Shown: positions 5,930 to 5,954 of the stretch, piece after piece | Position numbering within the stretch: position 1 is the stretch's first letter | How the letters are laid out: each line of letters begins with the position of its first letter | NCBI GenBank assembly: GCA_964445305.1 | Contig: CAYUKK010000116.1 | Span: 1-5,954 of the forward strand | Source of the DNA: CAYUKK01 sp964445305 | GTDB lineage: Bacteria; Acidobacteriota; Aminicenantia; Aminicenantales; UBA8522 | Length of the DNA stretch: 5,954 bases | Direction: 5' to 3' | The notes under the pieces: generated by a model | The model's input: only the letters and a program-made list of their open reading frames with translations | The model's database searches: none | What the model was told of the DNA's origin: nothing | Translations under genes and position numbers: made by a program

Positions 5930-5954
5930 TGGGGAACAGGCGAGGGGTTTGGGT

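Larger units (their letters stand above)
5720..5954. other. Intergenic leader upstream of the operon
   Basis: This 235-base stretch holds the inverted repeat and the promoter candidate listed separately, and no convincing coding frame on either strand. A GC-rich patch on the plus strand (about 5843-5861) and the AT-rich ATTATAAAC on the minus strand just to its right (near 5871-5879) are unremarkable alone. No tRNA, riboswitch consensus or mobile-element end was recognised. The gene to the right is outside the window. Confidence 0.6.

Overview
The window is one bacterial gene cluster read entirely from the minus strand (right to left). Six genes follow each other with almost no space between them: a receiver-domain protein, biotin protein ligase (BirA), type III pantothenate kinase (CoaX), an unrecognised 211-residue protein, ribonuclease R, and a SelB-like protein cut by the left edge. 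Junctions along the transcript are +7, +12, +21 and +2 bases, then a 4-base ATGA overlap, so a single polycistronic operon is likely. The DNA is moderately GC-rich.

Right end (about 5720-5954): a non-coding leader with a perfect 14-bp inverted repeat and, closer to the first gene, a sigma-70-like promoter candidate (TTGACA, 17 bp, TTAATT). Next, 5111-5719 encodes a receiver-like protein whose phospho-acceptor Asp is replaced by Asn. Positions 4354-5103 (birA) and 3559-4341 (coaX) form a cofactor pair: BirA attaches biotin to carboxylases and CoaX starts coenzyme A synthesis. Positions 2902-3537 encode a small soluble protein with no recognisable function. Positions 827-2899 encode a complete RNase R with intact catalytic aspartates. 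Positions 1-830 encode the domain III and winged-helix part of the selenocysteine elongation factor SelB, with no GTPase domain.

Organism: the window has no marker that fixes the phylum. Non-regulatory BirA, type III rather than type I pantothenate kinase, a receiver plus C-terminal helix protein and SelB-type sequence would suit Acidobacteriota, Aminicenantes or deltaproteobacterial-type lineages. This is inference only.

Most of the content is ordinary housekeeping. The two points that stand out are the SelB-like protein that begins directly at domain III, translationally coupled to RNase R, and the degenerate receiver at the head of the operon. No mobile element, CRISPR array, tRNA or rRNA was seen.
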